DNA of 64,000 nt from Caldilineaceae bacterium (GTDB taxonomy: Bacteria > Chloroflexota > Anaerolineae > Caldilineales > Caldilineaceae). Position numbers and translations under genes: made by a program. The DNA lies in NCBI GenBank assembly GCA_019637685.1, contig JAHBVF010000001.1, positions 1 through 64,000 on the forward strand. The letters run 5' to 3'. The notes beneath the pieces were generated by a model, which was not told the DNA's origin, did no database searches, and saw only the letters and a list, made by a program, of their open reading frames with translations. Positions 42,200 through 52,882 of this stretch are shown here, in pieces. Position 1 is the stretch's first letter; each line of letters opens with the position of its first letter.

Positions 42200-43462
42200 A
42201 TGAAATGGTTGTATGTGCATCGTAAATGGTCGATTGTGCTGCTGGTTGGGCTGCTTTTGTTGGCTGTGACTGGTGGCGCGCTGGCCGCCGAGTTTGTTGA
42301 CGGCGAGGACGTCTATCGTCTGCCCGCCGATCAGGTGATCAACGATGACCTCTACGTAGGCAGCGGGGAAATTTATATCGATGGCACTGTGAAGGGCGAT
42401 GTCTACGCCGCGGGTGGCTATATCGAAATCAACGGCGTTGTGGAAGGTGATCTGGTGGCCGTTGGCGGCGGTATTGTGATCCGCGGCCAGGTGCTGGACG
42501 ACGTGCGTGTGGGTGGTGGCGGCATTGAGGTGACGGGCATTGTCGGCGACGATCTCATTGCGGCTGGCGGCGGCGGCCAGGGGATGACTTTTCCCATGCC
42601 TTTCGGGGGGCGCACCATTGAGCCGGGCATCCGCATTGGCAGTGAAGCCCAAGTGGGGGGTGACAGCGTCATTCTTGGCGGCGGGGGACGCATTGATGGA
42701 CACATTGCCGGTGACCTCATAGCAATGATGGGCACGGTGGAGCTATTGGGCCAGGTGGATGGCAACGCGGATATGCAGGTCGGTTCCTTGCGGGTGGACG
42801 AGGGCAGCCGGGTGGCCGGCACATTGCGCTATTCCAGCCCGGATCAGGTGGCCATTCCCGGCGGTGCAGCCGGTGCGGTCCAGTACGACGCACCCCAGCA
42901 GGAGACGGCCCAGCAGGCCAGTCTCGTCAGTCAGATTGTGGGCTGGCTTGTGCGCACGGCCCTGATTCTGATCGGGTTTGCCCTGCTCGGCTGGTTGCTC
43001 CTGCGCTATGCCCCGTCTTTGCTGGCCCGACCCGTGGCCGCCATCGAGGAAAAGCCTCTGGAATCCGGGGTCTACGGTCTGGTTGCTGGTATTTTGCTCG
43101 TCTTTGTCCCTATTGTGTCCACTTTGCTGGTGGTTCTGCTTTGGATATTCTGGGGCACATTCCCGGCCCTGGTCATGGCCTTTTTCCTGATAGGGGGACT
43201 AGCGCTGATCTGGCTCTTCAGCCCGCTGATCACCGGTCTCTGGCTGGGCCAGCGAATTTTGGGGCAGGCCGGGCGGGAAGGCACATTGACTGTGGCCCTG
43301 CTGGTAGGCGTACTGCTGATCGTCATCGTTGGGCGCGTGCCGATTGTGGGCTGGTTGGTCTACTTTCTCAGCTTTGCTCTGGCATTGGGCGGCATTCTGC
43401 GTTCCCGCCAGAGCAATCTGGCTGACAGCCCTGGGGCAGATTTGACGCCTGCTGGGGTCTGA
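42200..43462 (+). CDS. Bactofilin-like polymer-forming protein with membrane domain
   Basis: The product is 420 residues, with GAGGAGGG before the ATG. A signal peptide or TM helix (about 9-30) is followed by a repetitive beta-helix-like domain (about 35-215) with short hexad-like units such as GTVKGDVYAAGGYIEI, GVVEGDLVAVGG, GQVLDDVRVGG, GIVGDDLIAAGG. Then come four to five TM helices (about 250-400). Bactofilins have the same repeat but are usually short and cytoplasmic. Here the repeat should lie outside the cell, tethered to a membrane domain. Confidence 0.82.
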   Translation: MKWLYVHRKWSIVLLVGLLLLAVTGGALAAEFVDGEDVYRLPADQVINDDLYVGSGEIYIDGTVKGDVYAAGGYIEINGVVEGDLVAVGGGIVIRGQVLDDVRVGGGGIEVTGIVGDDLIAAGGGGQGMTFPMPFGGRTIEPGIRIGSEAQVGGDSVILGGGGRIDGHIAGDLIAMMGTVELLGQVDGNADMQVGSLRVDEGSRVAGTLRYSSPDQVAIPGGAAGAVQYDAPQQETAQQASLVSQIVGWLVRTALILIGFALLGWLLLRYAPSLLARPVAAIEEKPLESGVYGLVAGILLVFVPIVSTLLVVLLWIFWGTFPALVMAFFLIGGLALIWLFSPLITGLWLGQRILGQAGREGTLTVALLVGVLLIVIVGRVPIVGWLVYFLSFALALGGILRSRQSNLADSPGADLTPAGV

Positions 43463-43541
43463 CAGCGTGCGTAAACGGCCTATCCAGCAGATACAACTGC
43501 TGAACGGTTGCGGCATCGGGTAAGCGGAATTGGGCAATCGA

Positions 43542-43751
43542 ATGGAAATTAGCGAGAAACTCTATGTGGGGGATGTGGTGCGGATGCGCAAGCAGCACCC
43601 CTGCGGCGGGGACGAATGGGAGGTGGTGCGGGTGGGCGCGGATATCGGGATTGTCTGCCGCACCTGCCAACACCGGGTGCTGCTCACCCGCCGTAAATTT
43701 GTGCGGGGTGTCAAGCAGTTCATTTCCCGCGGGGCGGAGAGCGAAGCGTGA
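43542..43751 (+). CDS. DUF951 family protein
   Basis: The product is 69 residues from ATG 43542. It matches DUF951 throughout: [28 protein letters not shown], then [17 protein letters not shown]. Three Cys residues (HPCGG, CRTC) could bind a metal. In Firmicutes it is encoded near parB/ychF. Its role is unknown. Confidence 0.9.
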   Translation: MEISEKLYVGDVVRMRKQHPCGGDEWEVVRVGADIGIVCRTCQHRVLLTRRKFVRGVKQFISRGAESEA

Positions 43752-43800
43752 GAAACAGCGTTCCTGTTTCTCTGTTTGCGTTCTCTTGCGTTTTCCTTGC

Positions 43801-44592
43801 TTATGCCAGCAGCGTATAGCCGCCGTCGATCTCGATCGTCTGCCCCACAATCATCGATGCCGCGTCGCTGCACAGCCAGGCGGCCAGTTCGCCCACATCC
43901 TCTGGCGTCACCAGTCGCCCCGCGGGTGTCTTTTCCTGGGCGTTGCTGATAATGGCGTCTTTGCTGGGGAACCAGTCCAGGGCATCGGTCAACACCACAC
44001 CGGGGCTGATGCAGTTGGCGATGATGCCCTGGGGGGCTAGTTCCACGGCCAAATAGCGGGTCACAGCTTCGATGGCAGCTTTGCTCACCCCCACCGCGCT
44101 GTATTCGGCCAGCACCCGGCGGCTGCCGATGCTGGTCACGCTGAGGACCCGGCCCCACCCCTTGGCCTGCATAAAAGGCGCGGCTGTCTGTGCGCCGATT
44201 AGAATACTGCGCGCATTGACATTCAATGACCATTCCCAGTGTTTGGCGGTAATCTCCAGCACAGGCCGCAGCACACCGCTGGCTGCATTTCCCACAAAAA
44301 TATCCACACTGCCCAAGTGCTCCCCGGCGGTTGACACCAACCGGCGCACGTCTTCCTCCTCGGCCATATTGGCTTTCACCACAATCGCGTGCGCGCCCAT
44401 CGACTCAATGGCCGCGGCGGTCTCCTCGGCCGCTTCCCGATGACGGGCATAGTTGACCGCAATGTTGCACCCGCGGCGAGCCAAAGCCAGGGCTATACCC
44501 CGACCGATCCCCCGTCCACTGCCGGTAATCACCGCGCTTTTGCCGGTCAGATACCGACTGTTTTCCACGCCTTTGCCTTCGATGCCTTCCAT
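43801..44592 (-). CDS. SDR oxidoreductase, FabL-type enoyl-ACP reductase candidate
   Basis: The product is 263 residues. It has the Rossmann motif [14 protein letters not shown] replaced by VGNAASG, and the active-site Tyr/Lys in [12 protein letters not shown]. The blocks [44 protein letters not shown] and the [10 protein letters not shown] loop are close to Bacillus FabL as I recall it. FabL reduces enoyl-ACP with NADPH and resists triclosan. The gene follows the polysaccharide deacetylase on the minus strand with 18 bases between. Confidence 0.82.
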   Translation of the reverse strand: MEGIEGKGVENSRYLTGKSAVITGSGRGIGRGIALALARRGCNIAVNYARHREAAEETAAAIESMGAHAIVVKANMAEEEDVRRLVSTAGEHLGSVDIFVGNAASGVLRPVLEITAKHWEWSLNVNARSILIGAQTAAPFMQAKGWGRVLSVTSIGSRRVLAEYSAVGVSKAAIEAVTRYLAVELAPQGIIANCISPGVVLTDALDWFPSKDAIISNAQEKTPAGRLVTPEDVGELAAWLCSDAASMIVGQTIEIDGGYTLLA

Positions 44593-44610
44593 AGCCCTTT
44601 GCCCTCCACC

Positions 44611-45741
44611 TCACCAGTCCAGCGCCAGGACCCGGGCCAGTTCGTCCGGATCCGTGCTGTGACGTACCCGTACCCGGTGCATACGGAATGGATCGTCCGT
44701 GCTGTGGGTGGCTCCCTGAATGGTTGTAAAGCCGGCCCAATAGTTGGCACTTTTGAAAATTTCGATGGTCAAGTCGTCAAATTCCCCCGCGGGGTAGGAG
44801 ACGAAACGGGGGCGCACGCCCACTTCGTATTCGATTGTTTCCAGGCTGCCCAGGGCCTGCCAGACCAGATAGTCTTTGTCCTGGTTTTTCAGGCTGATGT
44901 GGTTGCGCCCGTGAGATTCGATGGAGATGCCCGCGGCCAGCATCTCCCGGGCCATCTCCCAGGTGAGATAGGCCGGGCGCTCCTCATCCATAAAGTCCGT
45001 GATCACAAAGATTGTGGCGATCATTCCCCGCTCGGCCAGCAGTGGGAACGCGTTGGTGAAGTTGTCCCGATAGCCGTCGTCGAAGGTGATGACAACGGGC
45101 TTTTCCGGCAGGGGCGCGCCTGTCCAGAGATATGCCTGCAAATCGTAGAGGCTAATCGTCGTGTACCCTTCGGCCTGGATGCGGTCCAGATGGCTGGCGA
45201 AGAGTTCGGGTGATACCGACAGGTCCCGGCGATAGATGTCCGCGTCCGGGGGCGGGACGCTCAAATAGTGATACATCAGCACCGGAACGCGCACACTGCG
45301 GGGCTGTTGGTCCCACTGCAACAAACGCGGGGTTGGCCGGGGCGGGCTTTCATCAGTCAGCGTCTGCGTGACAGGGCTGGTCTGCACCAGCGGCAGGGCG
45401 ACCGCGTAGGAGGCTGGCTCATCAGCGCTCGCTGGGGTCAGCCCCGCTGCTCGGCGCTCTTCCTCCAGAATCTGTTTGATGCGTTCCGATTCACTCACCC
45501 CTGCCACTGCCATTGTATCGTCCGCCGTCTCTTCGGCTGGAACCTGGGGCGTGCGTACGGTGCCCGGTGGCGCGGTCTGCACAGCGTATCCATTGGTTTC
45601 GGATGTCAACATCGGCCCGCTGCCCGGAAAACCGGCCAGAAAGTGGGCGCAGACAAAGAGCATCAGCCATGCCGCGCGGCGTATAGTCAGATATGTGGTC
45701 GGGTAATGACTTGCTGGAAAACGGCGTTTGGTAGCGTTCAC
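44611..45741 (-). CDS. Polysaccharide deacetylase (NodB-type), membrane anchored or secreted
   Basis: The product is 376 residues from GTG 45741. An N-terminal hydrophobic helix (about 24-42) exports it. A variable linker runs to about 130, then the NodB domain: VPVLMYHYLS, TFDDGYRDN with the catalytic and metal-binding Asp pair, and SHGRNHISL with both metal His residues. The C-terminal RPRFVSYPAGEFDD block is also typical. It removes acetyl groups from cell-wall or capsule glycans outside the cell. Confidence 0.93.
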   Translation of the reverse strand: MNATKRRFPASHYPTTYLTIRRAAWLMLFVCAHFLAGFPGSGPMLTSETNGYAVQTAPPGTVRTPQVPAEETADDTMAVAGVSESERIKQILEEERRAAGLTPASADEPASYAVALPLVQTSPVTQTLTDESPPRPTPRLLQWDQQPRSVRVPVLMYHYLSVPPPDADIYRRDLSVSPELFASHLDRIQAEGYTTISLYDLQAYLWTGAPLPEKPVVITFDDGYRDNFTNAFPLLAERGMIATIFVITDFMDEERPAYLTWEMAREMLAAGISIESHGRNHISLKNQDKDYLVWQALGSLETIEYEVGVRPRFVSYPAGEFDDLTIEIFKSANYWAGFTTIQGATHSTDDPFRMHRVRVRHSTDPDELARVLALDW

Positions 45742-46037
45742 AATGACTCGAAGGGATGGGGCAGATCAGGCCGCGTAAACTTGTGGAACTCTCTACCCCG
45801 CGCATGTACCCGCGCCTGTAGACGCGGCGGGGCGGATGTCGGATGGATGGATCGGGACAGACGCAGGGGGATCGTATCACAGGCCCTGCCAAGACCCAAG
45901 CCAATGGCCCTGTTCGGAAGCCAGACCGCATACTAAATCGCCGGCCTGATCAAAAATAGACACACACCCATTACAACGACAGGAGGGTCCTGTGAAGTTC
46001 CTTGCCAGCCGTTGCGCAGGCAAGCCGGGAGAAAACG

Positions 46038-46889
46038 ATGTACCGTCAGAAAATTCAGGATCACCACGAATCCCTTAGCCCCAGCTACAGGCGCGTGGCC
46101 GATTATATTATGAGCCGCTACTACGAGGTCGCCTTTATGACGGCAGCCCAATTGGCGGCCGCGGTCGACGTGGACACAACGACCGTTGTCCGCTTTGCCC
46201 AGCGCCTGGGCTACCCCGGCTACCCCGACCTGCTCCAGGACGTACGCGGCCAAGTGAAGGAAGAGCTGTATGCGGTCTATGAACCGGCTCCGCTGGACAG
46301 CAACGATCCAGCCGCCATTTTCAAAACCGCGCTGGATCAGGAAAGCGCCACCCTGCGCCAAATTCTCGTCCACAACCCACCCGCCACGCTGCAATCCATT
46401 GCCCACGCGCTTGCCGCGGCCCGGCAGGTTGTGCTGATTGGCGAAGGCGAAGTCGTATGGGCGGCCCGATTGGCAGCCAATCATCTGTGCCGGCGGGGGC
46501 TGACTGCCCAGGCTATGGGCGCGGACCCCGGCCAGCAGGCGGCTGTCCTGGCCCGTTTGGATCAAAGGGATGCTGTGGTGGGTATCTGTGTGGGGGATGA
46601 AGGCGATGGGGTGGACCGTTGCCTGGCTTTTGCCCAGGAAACGGGCTGCCGCACGGTTGCCGTACTGGGGAAATTGGACAGGCCGACGGCGCGCTGGGCC
46701 GACGAGGTGCTCTTTGTGCCCAGCGCGTCGGCGGCTCTTCTGGATGGGCTTGTGGCCCTGACCGGCAGCCTGCTGGCGCTGGCCCAGGCCGTGTCCAGCG
46801 TTGTGTTGCCAGATGGCGAGGCCGCGCACCGGCAGGCCTTGCGTGCTGTTTATCTGCGATTGACAGACCGCGCCAATCCGGGGGACTGA
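46038..46889 (+). CDS. MurR/RpiR family transcriptional regulator
   Basis: The product is 283 residues from ATG 46038, seven bases after GGGAG. The HTH_6 domain (about 1-75) includes [30 protein letters not shown]. The SIS sugar-phosphate-binding domain (about 115-250) includes [17 protein letters not shown]. Such proteins repress or activate sugar genes in response to a sugar phosphate. No sugar operon adjoins it. Its 3' end overlaps the convergent gene by 40 bases. Confidence 0.92.
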   Translation: MYRQKIQDHHESLSPSYRRVADYIMSRYYEVAFMTAAQLAAAVDVDTTTVVRFAQRLGYPGYPDLLQDVRGQVKEELYAVYEPAPLDSNDPAAIFKTALDQESATLRQILVHNPPATLQSIAHALAAARQVVLIGEGEVVWAARLAANHLCRRGLTAQAMGADPGQQAAVLARLDQRDAVVGICVGDEGDGVDRCLAFAQETGCRTVAVLGKLDRPTARWADEVLFVPSASAALLDGLVALTGSLLALAQAVSSVVLPDGEAAHRQALRAVYLRLTDRANPGD

Positions 46890-48307
46890 GCCGGTTCTTC
46901 GCTCAGAATATAGCCCAGAGCAAAAAAGGCCAGCAGATAGCCCAAATAATTTTCGTTGAGAAAACGGCTGGTGTAGAAGAAGCAGGCCAGCAGGGTGGCG
47001 TAGTGCCAGAGAGCCACGCCCGGCTGGTTTTGCTGTTGCTGGCGGCGCACAAACCAGAGCAACAGCGGCAGCGCCACTCCGACTTCCAGCAGCCAGAAAG
47101 GCCACTGGCTGAATCGGTCCGCCACCAGACCCAGGGCCAGAACGAAATTGCTGGCTCCCCAACCCCAAATCTGATAGCCGGTCTCCCCCTGCCCGCTGCT
47201 CCAGCGCCACACGTCGTCGTAGAAGGCGCTGGCATCCCACGCCACATACGGCCCCACCAGCAGCGCAAAGACCACCAAGCTGGGCCACGCCCGGCGCACA
47301 ATCAGCGGAACAGCCCGTACCAGTCCCCGCCAGCCAGTTTTGGGCAGATCAGTCTGATCTGCCAGCAGCAGCAGGCCGTAGAAGGGGGCAAAAAACCAGG
47401 CGGTGGGTTTGCTGGCACAGGCCAGGCCAAAAAGCAGGGCCGAGAACAGCCGCCATCCGCTTTTTCCGGTGGCGCGCCACTGCTGCCACGCCACCAGACT
47501 GAAAAGAATCCAGGCCAGCACAAAAGAATCATTCTGGCCGAAGATTACATCCAGCCCCATCAAGGGATTCAGGCCCAGCACCATCACCGCGGCCAGTTTG
47601 CCCCGTTCCCCCTGCACCAGCCGCGGCGCCAGAGCCAGGGCCACAGCCAGCAGCAGCAGATAGACCAGCCGTTGATCGTAGAAGCCCACCCCCTGGCCCA
47701 ACAGATAAAAGGGCGCGCTGAAGATGAATGTCCAGGGCAGGTAGGGGTAGTGGTAGAGGGCTGTGCGGAATTCGTCGAAGCCCCATTCCGCCATCGGCGT
47801 CTCTGTGTAATCCTCCGCATAGGGGTTGCGCCCGTCCAGCAGATAGGCAATCGTGGCTTCGGTCTGGATGACGCCGCCGTCGTGGGTGTAGCTGGCGGGG
47901 CCGCTCTGCTGGCGCAGCAGGACCAGTTTCAGCGTTGGCAGAAAGAGAACAGTGGCGAGGACGCCGGCGAGCAGCAGCCATTTTGCCCGACTGCGCCAGC
48001 GGGCCGGGCGGGCCAGGTCTACCAGCAGATAGACAAAAGCAAAGCCGATGCCCAGGGCAATCAACAGCAGGCCCACGGGTTCGCCCGGCCAGGGCGAACG
48101 CTCGCCCATTGCGGCAATACCCGCGCCGGGCAGAAGACCCCCCAACAGCGGGTGGCTGAGCACATCCTGGCGCAGGGTGGGCAGCACAGCCGCTTCGGCC
48201 AGGCTGTCGATGCGTACCAGCGAAAGGGTGAGCAGAACGAGCAGCAGCGCGTCCCAGCCGGGCCGCGCTGGGGTAGGCTGAATCGGGGATGAGGTGGCTG
48301 GAGCCAT
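46850..48307 (-). CDS. Polytopic membrane protein, GT87/DUF2029-like mannosyltransferase candidate
   Basis: The product is 485 residues from ATG 48307 ([11 protein letters not shown]), which lies 8 bases after the stop of the PQQ-repeat gene. It has about 11-12 TM helices. A first outer loop carries acidic residues ([22 protein letters not shown]). FNxxDxFVL-like [17 protein letters not shown] and [13 protein letters not shown] match the style of GT-C lipid-linked sugar transferases (GT87/DUF2029). Substrate and pathway unknown. Confidence 0.75.
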   Translation of the reverse strand: MAPATSSPIQPTPARPGWDALLLVLLTLSLVRIDSLAEAAVLPTLRQDVLSHPLLGGLLPGAGIAAMGERSPWPGEPVGLLLIALGIGFAFVYLLVDLARPARWRSRAKWLLLAGVLATVLFLPTLKLVLLRQQSGPASYTHDGGVIQTEATIAYLLDGRNPYAEDYTETPMAEWGFDEFRTALYHYPYLPWTFIFSAPFYLLGQGVGFYDQRLVYLLLLAVALALAPRLVQGERGKLAAVMVLGLNPLMGLDVIFGQNDSFVLAWILFSLVAWQQWRATGKSGWRLFSALLFGLACASKPTAWFFAPFYGLLLLADQTDLPKTGWRGLVRAVPLIVRRAWPSLVVFALLVGPYVAWDASAFYDDVWRWSSGQGETGYQIWGWGASNFVLALGLVADRFSQWPFWLLEVGVALPLLLWFVRRQQQQNQPGVALWHYATLLACFFYTSRFLNENYLGYLLAFFALGYILSEEPAQSPGLARSVNRR

Positions 48308-48315
48308 CGGGTTGT

Positions 48316-50343
48316 CTATTGCTCCCTGAATTTGTAGAGTTGTCCATCCAGCCCGGCCAGGAAGATAGACTGCTGGCTGACCGCGGGCGAACCGGCCAGA
48401 TTGACGACCACCGGCACGCTGCCCACAATTCCCCCGGTGTTGGCGTCCAAGACCAGAATGGGCGTGCCGATCCCGGCGATTAAAATGCGCCCGTTGCCCA
48501 CAATCGGACCACCCAAAATCTCGCCACCGCCCAAATTCGCCCGCCACCGTTGGGTCCCGGTGAGTCTGTCCCGGGCCGAGACGAACCCGGGGCCGGACGC
48601 GTAGAGCATCTGATCATCCACGGCCAGCGCGGTGGGTCTGTCGCCGGAATCTTTGCGCCAGTAGGCCGCGCCGGTGTTGGCATCAAAGGCGTGGATGATT
48701 CCCTGTGTGTCCACGGCATAGACTTCGGCCAGTCCGTTCACCCCCGGCCAGGCATAGACCGGCGGCCCAGCCATACCCGTCACACTCGAATCCTCCCAAA
48801 CCACTGTCCCGCTGTAGACATCCAGCGCGGCCAAATTCTCGTCGCCCGCGTAGATCAGCTGATCGCCGATGGCCGGGTAGGTGAGGGACCTGCGCGGGGG
48901 CGCGAGATAGGCCCAGCGCCGGCTGCCGTCAAAGCGGTTGAACGCGTACAGCACATTGTCGGTTCCGGGCATATAGAGAATATCCCCAAAGATATTCAGC
49001 GGCGCGCTGGGCGCGATGTTTGTGGGATTGCGCCACACTTGGGCATCCGTCGCGTTGCCTGTGTCCCGCAGCGCCACGAGCAGGCCGGTCTGATCGACGA
49101 CGTAAATGTACGGGTCCTGCACTGCCGGCGAAAACTTGATGATTGTGTTTAGGTTGATCCGCCAGCGCTGGTTGCCTCGCTCGCTGTCAAAACTATAAAT
49201 ATGCAGGTCCTGGCTGGCGGCCAGAACAGTGGAGCCAACTATCACTGGCGGTGAACTAAAACTGTCGCCCGCGCTGGCCTGGCTGGACGCGGGCCAGCCG
49301 TTGATCAGCGGCAATCGGAAATTGGAATCCACCCGGCCTGTGCCCGCGGCATCCCGCCGATAGAGGGGGAAATTGCCTGGGGGGATCGCGGTGGCTGTGG
49401 GCTGGGGTGTCAGGGGCGCGGCCGTGGATTGTTGCAAGGCCAGCCAGCGCACGTCATTGCCCGACGCACCAGCCGGCGCGCCCGGCGGCGCGCTATTGCC
49501 GGTGATTGTGAAATAGGCCTGCCTGGCCCACCCATCCACATTGTTGACACAGCAGAGCCGCACCCATTCACCGGTGGGTGTACGCCCTTCCAGGCGCACG
49601 GTCAGGTCTTGGGGCAGTGTGGTAATATAGCCGTAGAGAACACCAGGCCCGGCATAGACTTTGATGTCGTTGCGGTTCTTCGTTACTGCCTGCAGGGTTG
49701 CCACAGGGGGCGCGCCCACAATTGCTTCGGTGGGCGTGGCCGTGGGAATGGGTGTGTCCGTACTCGTCGGCGTAAAGAGCAGGGCTGTAGCCGTCAGGCC
49801 GGCCACGGCTGTCTGGGTCGCCTCTCCGGGGATAGGCGTGGGTGTCTGGACGGCAAACGGATTCGGGGTGTTTGTGATAGTGGGCGTCGTAATCGAAGGC
49901 GGAACCGGGGTTGGCGTCGCGTCGCTGCCGCCGCTGATATTGGGCACGTGTATAACCGCCGTGCGGGTGGGTTCGGGCGTATCAGTCTCTCCGGTCGGAG
50001 AGGCGGTCGCGCCCGGTGTCGCCGTCACATCCCGGGTGGGCGTGGTGATGCCTATGAGCGCAGAACGGTAGGCGGCCTGGGTGATGATTTCGGCAATATT
50101 GATGGTGGCCCGGAAATCGACTGTGGGCGTGTCTGTGTTCTTGGGGGCACGGGTGAGGGTGGCGGTGGGAGCCAGCGCCAGCCGCCGCTCCAGAAGCAAC
50201 CGGCCAAAAAGTGTGGTTGCCAGCAAACCGCTGAGCAGCAAAAAAACGAGAATCACCAACCGCCCCCCGGGGGTGCGGGCTGATCCCGGCTGTCTATGGG
50301 GGGAAGAAGGGCCAGGCCCGGGATGGCTGCTCATAGAGGGCAT
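48316..50343 (-). CDS. Membrane-anchored PQQ-like beta-propeller protein with SH3b-like domain
   Basis: The product is 675 residues from ATG 50343 (MPSMSSHPG); a frame open to 50490 adds an unlikely N-terminus. One TM helix lies at about 30-50 ([21 protein letters not shown]). It is followed by a ~150-residue Thr/Pro-rich stalk and an SH3b-like domain (about 230-295: [31 protein letters not shown]). The remaining ~330 residues are PQQ/YVTN-type blades ([47 protein letters not shown]). It is exposed outside the cell and probably binds wall or scaffold partners. There is no sign of PQQ-dehydrogenase residues. Confidence 0.82.
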   Translation of the reverse strand: MPSMSSHPGPGPSSPHRQPGSARTPGGRLVILVFLLLSGLLATTLFGRLLLERRLALAPTATLTRAPKNTDTPTVDFRATINIAEIITQAAYRSALIGITTPTRDVTATPGATASPTGETDTPEPTRTAVIHVPNISGGSDATPTPVPPSITTPTITNTPNPFAVQTPTPIPGEATQTAVAGLTATALLFTPTSTDTPIPTATPTEAIVGAPPVATLQAVTKNRNDIKVYAGPGVLYGYITTLPQDLTVRLEGRTPTGEWVRLCCVNNVDGWARQAYFTITGNSAPPGAPAGASGNDVRWLALQQSTAAPLTPQPTATAIPPGNFPLYRRDAAGTGRVDSNFRLPLINGWPASSQASAGDSFSSPPVIVGSTVLAASQDLHIYSFDSERGNQRWRINLNTIIKFSPAVQDPYIYVVDQTGLLVALRDTGNATDAQVWRNPTNIAPSAPLNIFGDILYMPGTDNVLYAFNRFDGSRRWAYLAPPRRSLTYPAIGDQLIYAGDENLAALDVYSGTVVWEDSSVTGMAGPPVYAWPGVNGLAEVYAVDTQGIIHAFDANTGAAYWRKDSGDRPTALAVDDQMLYASGPGFVSARDRLTGTQRWRANLGGGEILGGPIVGNGRILIAGIGTPILVLDANTGGIVGSVPVVVNLAGSPAVSQQSIFLAGLDGQLYKFREQ

Positions 50344-50524
50344 TGTATCAGCAAAGCCATTGGCCGCCAAAAATGCTTGGAATTTTCCCGCCTCGGCGCT
50401 ATACTGGTCTGGGGTAAGAGGGGTTACGGATAAATTTCCGGCGCGCAGATAGTCTGTTGATATTGTCCTGGAACGATACAAATAGGCCAAAGCAGCTTTG
50501 GTTTATTGGGGAGGAAACAGACAA

Positions 50525-50797
50525 ATGGCCTGTGCGCCGACACTGGCGGAAACCCGTGTGGAAATTTACGTAGCCGAGCATTGCACGGTTTGCGCCTATG
50601 CATACGAAGTGGCGGACGGAATTCGGCGGGAATTTCCAGCGGTGGACCTGCGGATTATCAATCTCTCCCAGACGAGAGAAGATATTCCCGAATCGGTCTT
50701 CGCTACACCCACCTATCTTCTCAATGGCCGTCTGTGGTCTTTGGGAAATCCCTCGCCGCAGGATGTGCAGGAACGACTTTCCCATTCACTGGCTTGA
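50525..50797 (+). CDS. Small thioredoxin/glutaredoxin-fold protein
   Basis: The product is 90 residues behind GGGGAGGAAAC. The thioredoxin fold start [22 protein letters not shown] carries a CxxC pair (CTVC), and ATPTYLLNG supplies the cis-Pro. It should carry out thiol-disulfide exchange in the cytoplasm. It is 35 bases before the Crp/Fnr gene and probably cotranscribed, so a redox link is possible. Confidence 0.85.
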   Translation: MACAPTLAETRVEIYVAEHCTVCAYAYEVADGIRREFPAVDLRIINLSQTREDIPESVFATPTYLLNGRLWSLGNPSPQDVQERLSHSLA

Positions 50798-50832
50798 AAG
50801 ATCTGTGGGTGGACTTGTACAGGGAGAACAAA

Positions 50833-51531
50833 ATGAGTGTTGCTACTGTGGCCGGTTCTCAACCGGCGGAGAAGATGCGCTATCTCTCCGAACTGACGGT
50901 CTTTCAGGACTTGACCGCGCGGGAGATGGAAGATCTGAATCGCATCACCACAATGAGCACTGTCCCCAAAGGCCGGGTATTCTATCGCCCGGAGGAGCCA
51001 GGGGAAGTGCTCTTTATACTGAAAGAGGGACGTGTCCAGCTCTATCGGATCAGCCCGGAAGGCAAGAAGCTGGTCATTACCACACTGGGCGAACATACGC
51101 TCTTTGGCGAAATGGCGTTGTTGGGCACAAAAATGCACAATACTTTTGCCGAAGCCGTGGAAGATTGTCTGATCTGTGTGATGAGCCGCACGGACCTGGA
51201 GCGTATGATTCTGAGCAAACCCCAGGTCGCCCTGCGCATTCTGGAAATCACGGGCAAGCGGCTGCGCGAGGCAGAGGAGCGATTGGAAAGTATGGCCTTC
51301 AAAGGCATACCGGCCCGCCTGGCCAGTTTGCTCCTGCGTCTTTCCGAAGAACAGGACAGCGACGAAGTGACCGGCCTGACCCATCAGGACCTGGCCGAGA
51401 GTGTGGGAACCTATCGAGAGACCGCCACACAGGTGCTCAACGATCTGAAGTCCCAGGGCCTGATCGAAATAGGCCGGAAACGCATTCAACTCTTGAACAA
51501 GGACGAACTGTTTGAGATTGCAGAGAGCTAA
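50833..51531 (+). CDS. Crp/Fnr family transcriptional regulator
   Basis: The product is 232 residues from ATG 50833 with AGGGAG upstream. The cyclic-nucleotide-binding-like beta-roll (about 20-135) includes [16 protein letters not shown] and LFGEMALLG. The HTH_Crp domain (about 150-225) includes [28 protein letters not shown]. The Fnr-type N-terminal Cys cluster is absent, so it does not bind a [4Fe-4S] cluster in the Fnr way. Effector unknown. Confidence 0.95.
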   Translation: MSVATVAGSQPAEKMRYLSELTVFQDLTAREMEDLNRITTMSTVPKGRVFYRPEEPGEVLFILKEGRVQLYRISPEGKKLVITTLGEHTLFGEMALLGTKMHNTFAEAVEDCLICVMSRTDLERMILSKPQVALRILEITGKRLREAEERLESMAFKGIPARLASLLLRLSEEQDSDEVTGLTHQDLAESVGTYRETATQVLNDLKSQGLIEIGRKRIQLLNKDELFEIAES

Positions 51532-51840
51532 AATGAGGCCAGATTGAAAATCGGCGTTTGCTCAGCGCCGTTTGAACAGCGCCGGTTGCGCCTGTCGAAA
51601 CCAAGCGGGTTTTCCTGCCCGCTCCTCCATTTCGACAGGCGCAACCGCTCTTTTAGAATTCGCTTTTTCCTGTGCTGATCAGGCTGATGATGGAACAAAA
51701 AATGGGACGCTGATTCACGCGGATAGACGCTGATCCAGAGAAAAAATCTGTGTTTATCTGCGTTTATCAGCGTCCAGCTTCTTTCACTATCAGCCTGATC
51801 ACTACAGAATTCGCTTTTTCCAGAAAGAGCGGTTGCCCGC
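51532..51840. repeat. Nested palindromic intergenic mosaic with MITE-like insertion
   Basis: No gene is present. Contents, outside in: an 18-bp perfect inverted repeat (51583-51600/51630-51647) that may end the Crp/Fnr transcript; a 13-bp inverted repeat GCAACCGCTCTTT (51641-51653/51824-51836); a 16-bp direct repeat AGAATTCGCTTTTTCC (51655-51670 and 51806-51821); a 13-bp inverted repeat TGATCAGGCTGAT (51676-51688/51789-51801); and GGACGCTGAT (51705-51714/51766-51775). The direct repeats resemble a target-site duplication around a ~135-bp element. Its core word at 51757-51775 is identical to 310-328. Confidence 0.75.
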
Positions 51841-52740
51841 CTATCCCTCGCCCGCCACTGCCCACCCATCTTCGACAATTTCGGTCTGCACTGTTGGCCC
51901 CCGCGCGCCTTCCACCAGCCGGCCAGTGACCACCTGGCCGTCGTGCTGAAAGACGAGCAGGCTGTTCCGTTCCCATGCCTGGCCGCGCAGACGCCGCTTG
52001 CCTTCAATACTCTGCATGGGATAGATGTCAAAGGCGGGAACCCAGGCCAGTCGCTCCAGATGGACGGCCCAGTTGCACGTGTCGCCCAGAAAGAGGAGGC
52101 TTTCCCCCCCGTCTTCCACCCACACGGCCTGAATGCTGGCTGTGTGGCCGGGCACTGTCTGGGTTCGGACACCCCTGGCCAGGCGTAAGTCACCCTCCAC
52201 CACCTCCAATCGGCCTGCGGCCTGTAAGGGCTGCCAATTCTGGGGAAAATATGTGCCCCGGGTGCGCTCGTTGGGGAAGCTGGCCGCGGCCAGTTCTATG
52301 CGCTGGGCCAGATAGCGGGCGTTGGGAAATGTGGGCAGCAGCGGGCTGGCCGGGTCGTCCTGGTTCTGCCAGCGAGTGGCCCCGCCGGCGTGATCTCCGT
52401 GGAGATGCGTAAAGAGCACCACATCCACATCCTCCGGCGCAAAACCCAGGGATCGCATTTCGCCGATCAGCCGCTCCGTGCGTGGCTCCATTCCCAGGCG
52501 TCGCCACTCCTTTTCGCCCAGTTTGTCCCCCTGGCCCGTATCCACCAGAATCAGCCCCGCGTCGGATTCGATAAGCAGCGAGCGCAGTGCCACGGGAATG
52601 AGGTTGCGTTCGTCCGGGCGGATCACCTGCTCCCACAAAATGCGGGGAACCAGCCCAAAGAAGCCGCCGCCATCGCTCAATTGGAGTCCGTCGCTGACAA
52701 TATGACAACGCAGCGAGCCGACGGTCACTGTATAGGGCAT
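51841..52740 (-). CDS. Metallo-beta-lactamase fold hydrolase
   Basis: The product is 299 residues. The metal motif THLHGDHAGG (about residues 111-120), GLILVDTGQGD and the later PGHTASIQAVW and LFLGDTCNW make up the lactonase-like MBL pattern (AHL-lactonase/PNGM-type superfamily). It hydrolyses an ester, lactone or thioester; substrate unknown. The C-terminus ends at the edge of the repeat region. It stands alone and is divergent from the HAD gene. Confidence 0.9.
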   Translation of the reverse strand: MPYTVTVGSLRCHIVSDGLQLSDGGGFFGLVPRILWEQVIRPDERNLIPVALRSLLIESDAGLILVDTGQGDKLGEKEWRRLGMEPRTERLIGEMRSLGFAPEDVDVVLFTHLHGDHAGGATRWQNQDDPASPLLPTFPNARYLAQRIELAAASFPNERTRGTYFPQNWQPLQAAGRLEVVEGDLRLARGVRTQTVPGHTASIQAVWVEDGGESLLFLGDTCNWAVHLERLAWVPAFDIYPMQSIEGKRRLRGQAWERNSLLVFQHDGQVVTGRLVEGARGPTVQTEIVEDGWAVAGEG

Positions 52741-52882
52741 ACAAAATACTCCTTTTGGTGTTCAACCTGACATCAAATTTGGTCCATCTTACAGCAGAGA
52801 ACGGATTGAGGCAATCCCGCCCGTGTGTGGCGTTTGCCCCTCTCCATTTGACAGAACCTTTTCCCCTTAGCATACTGTACTT

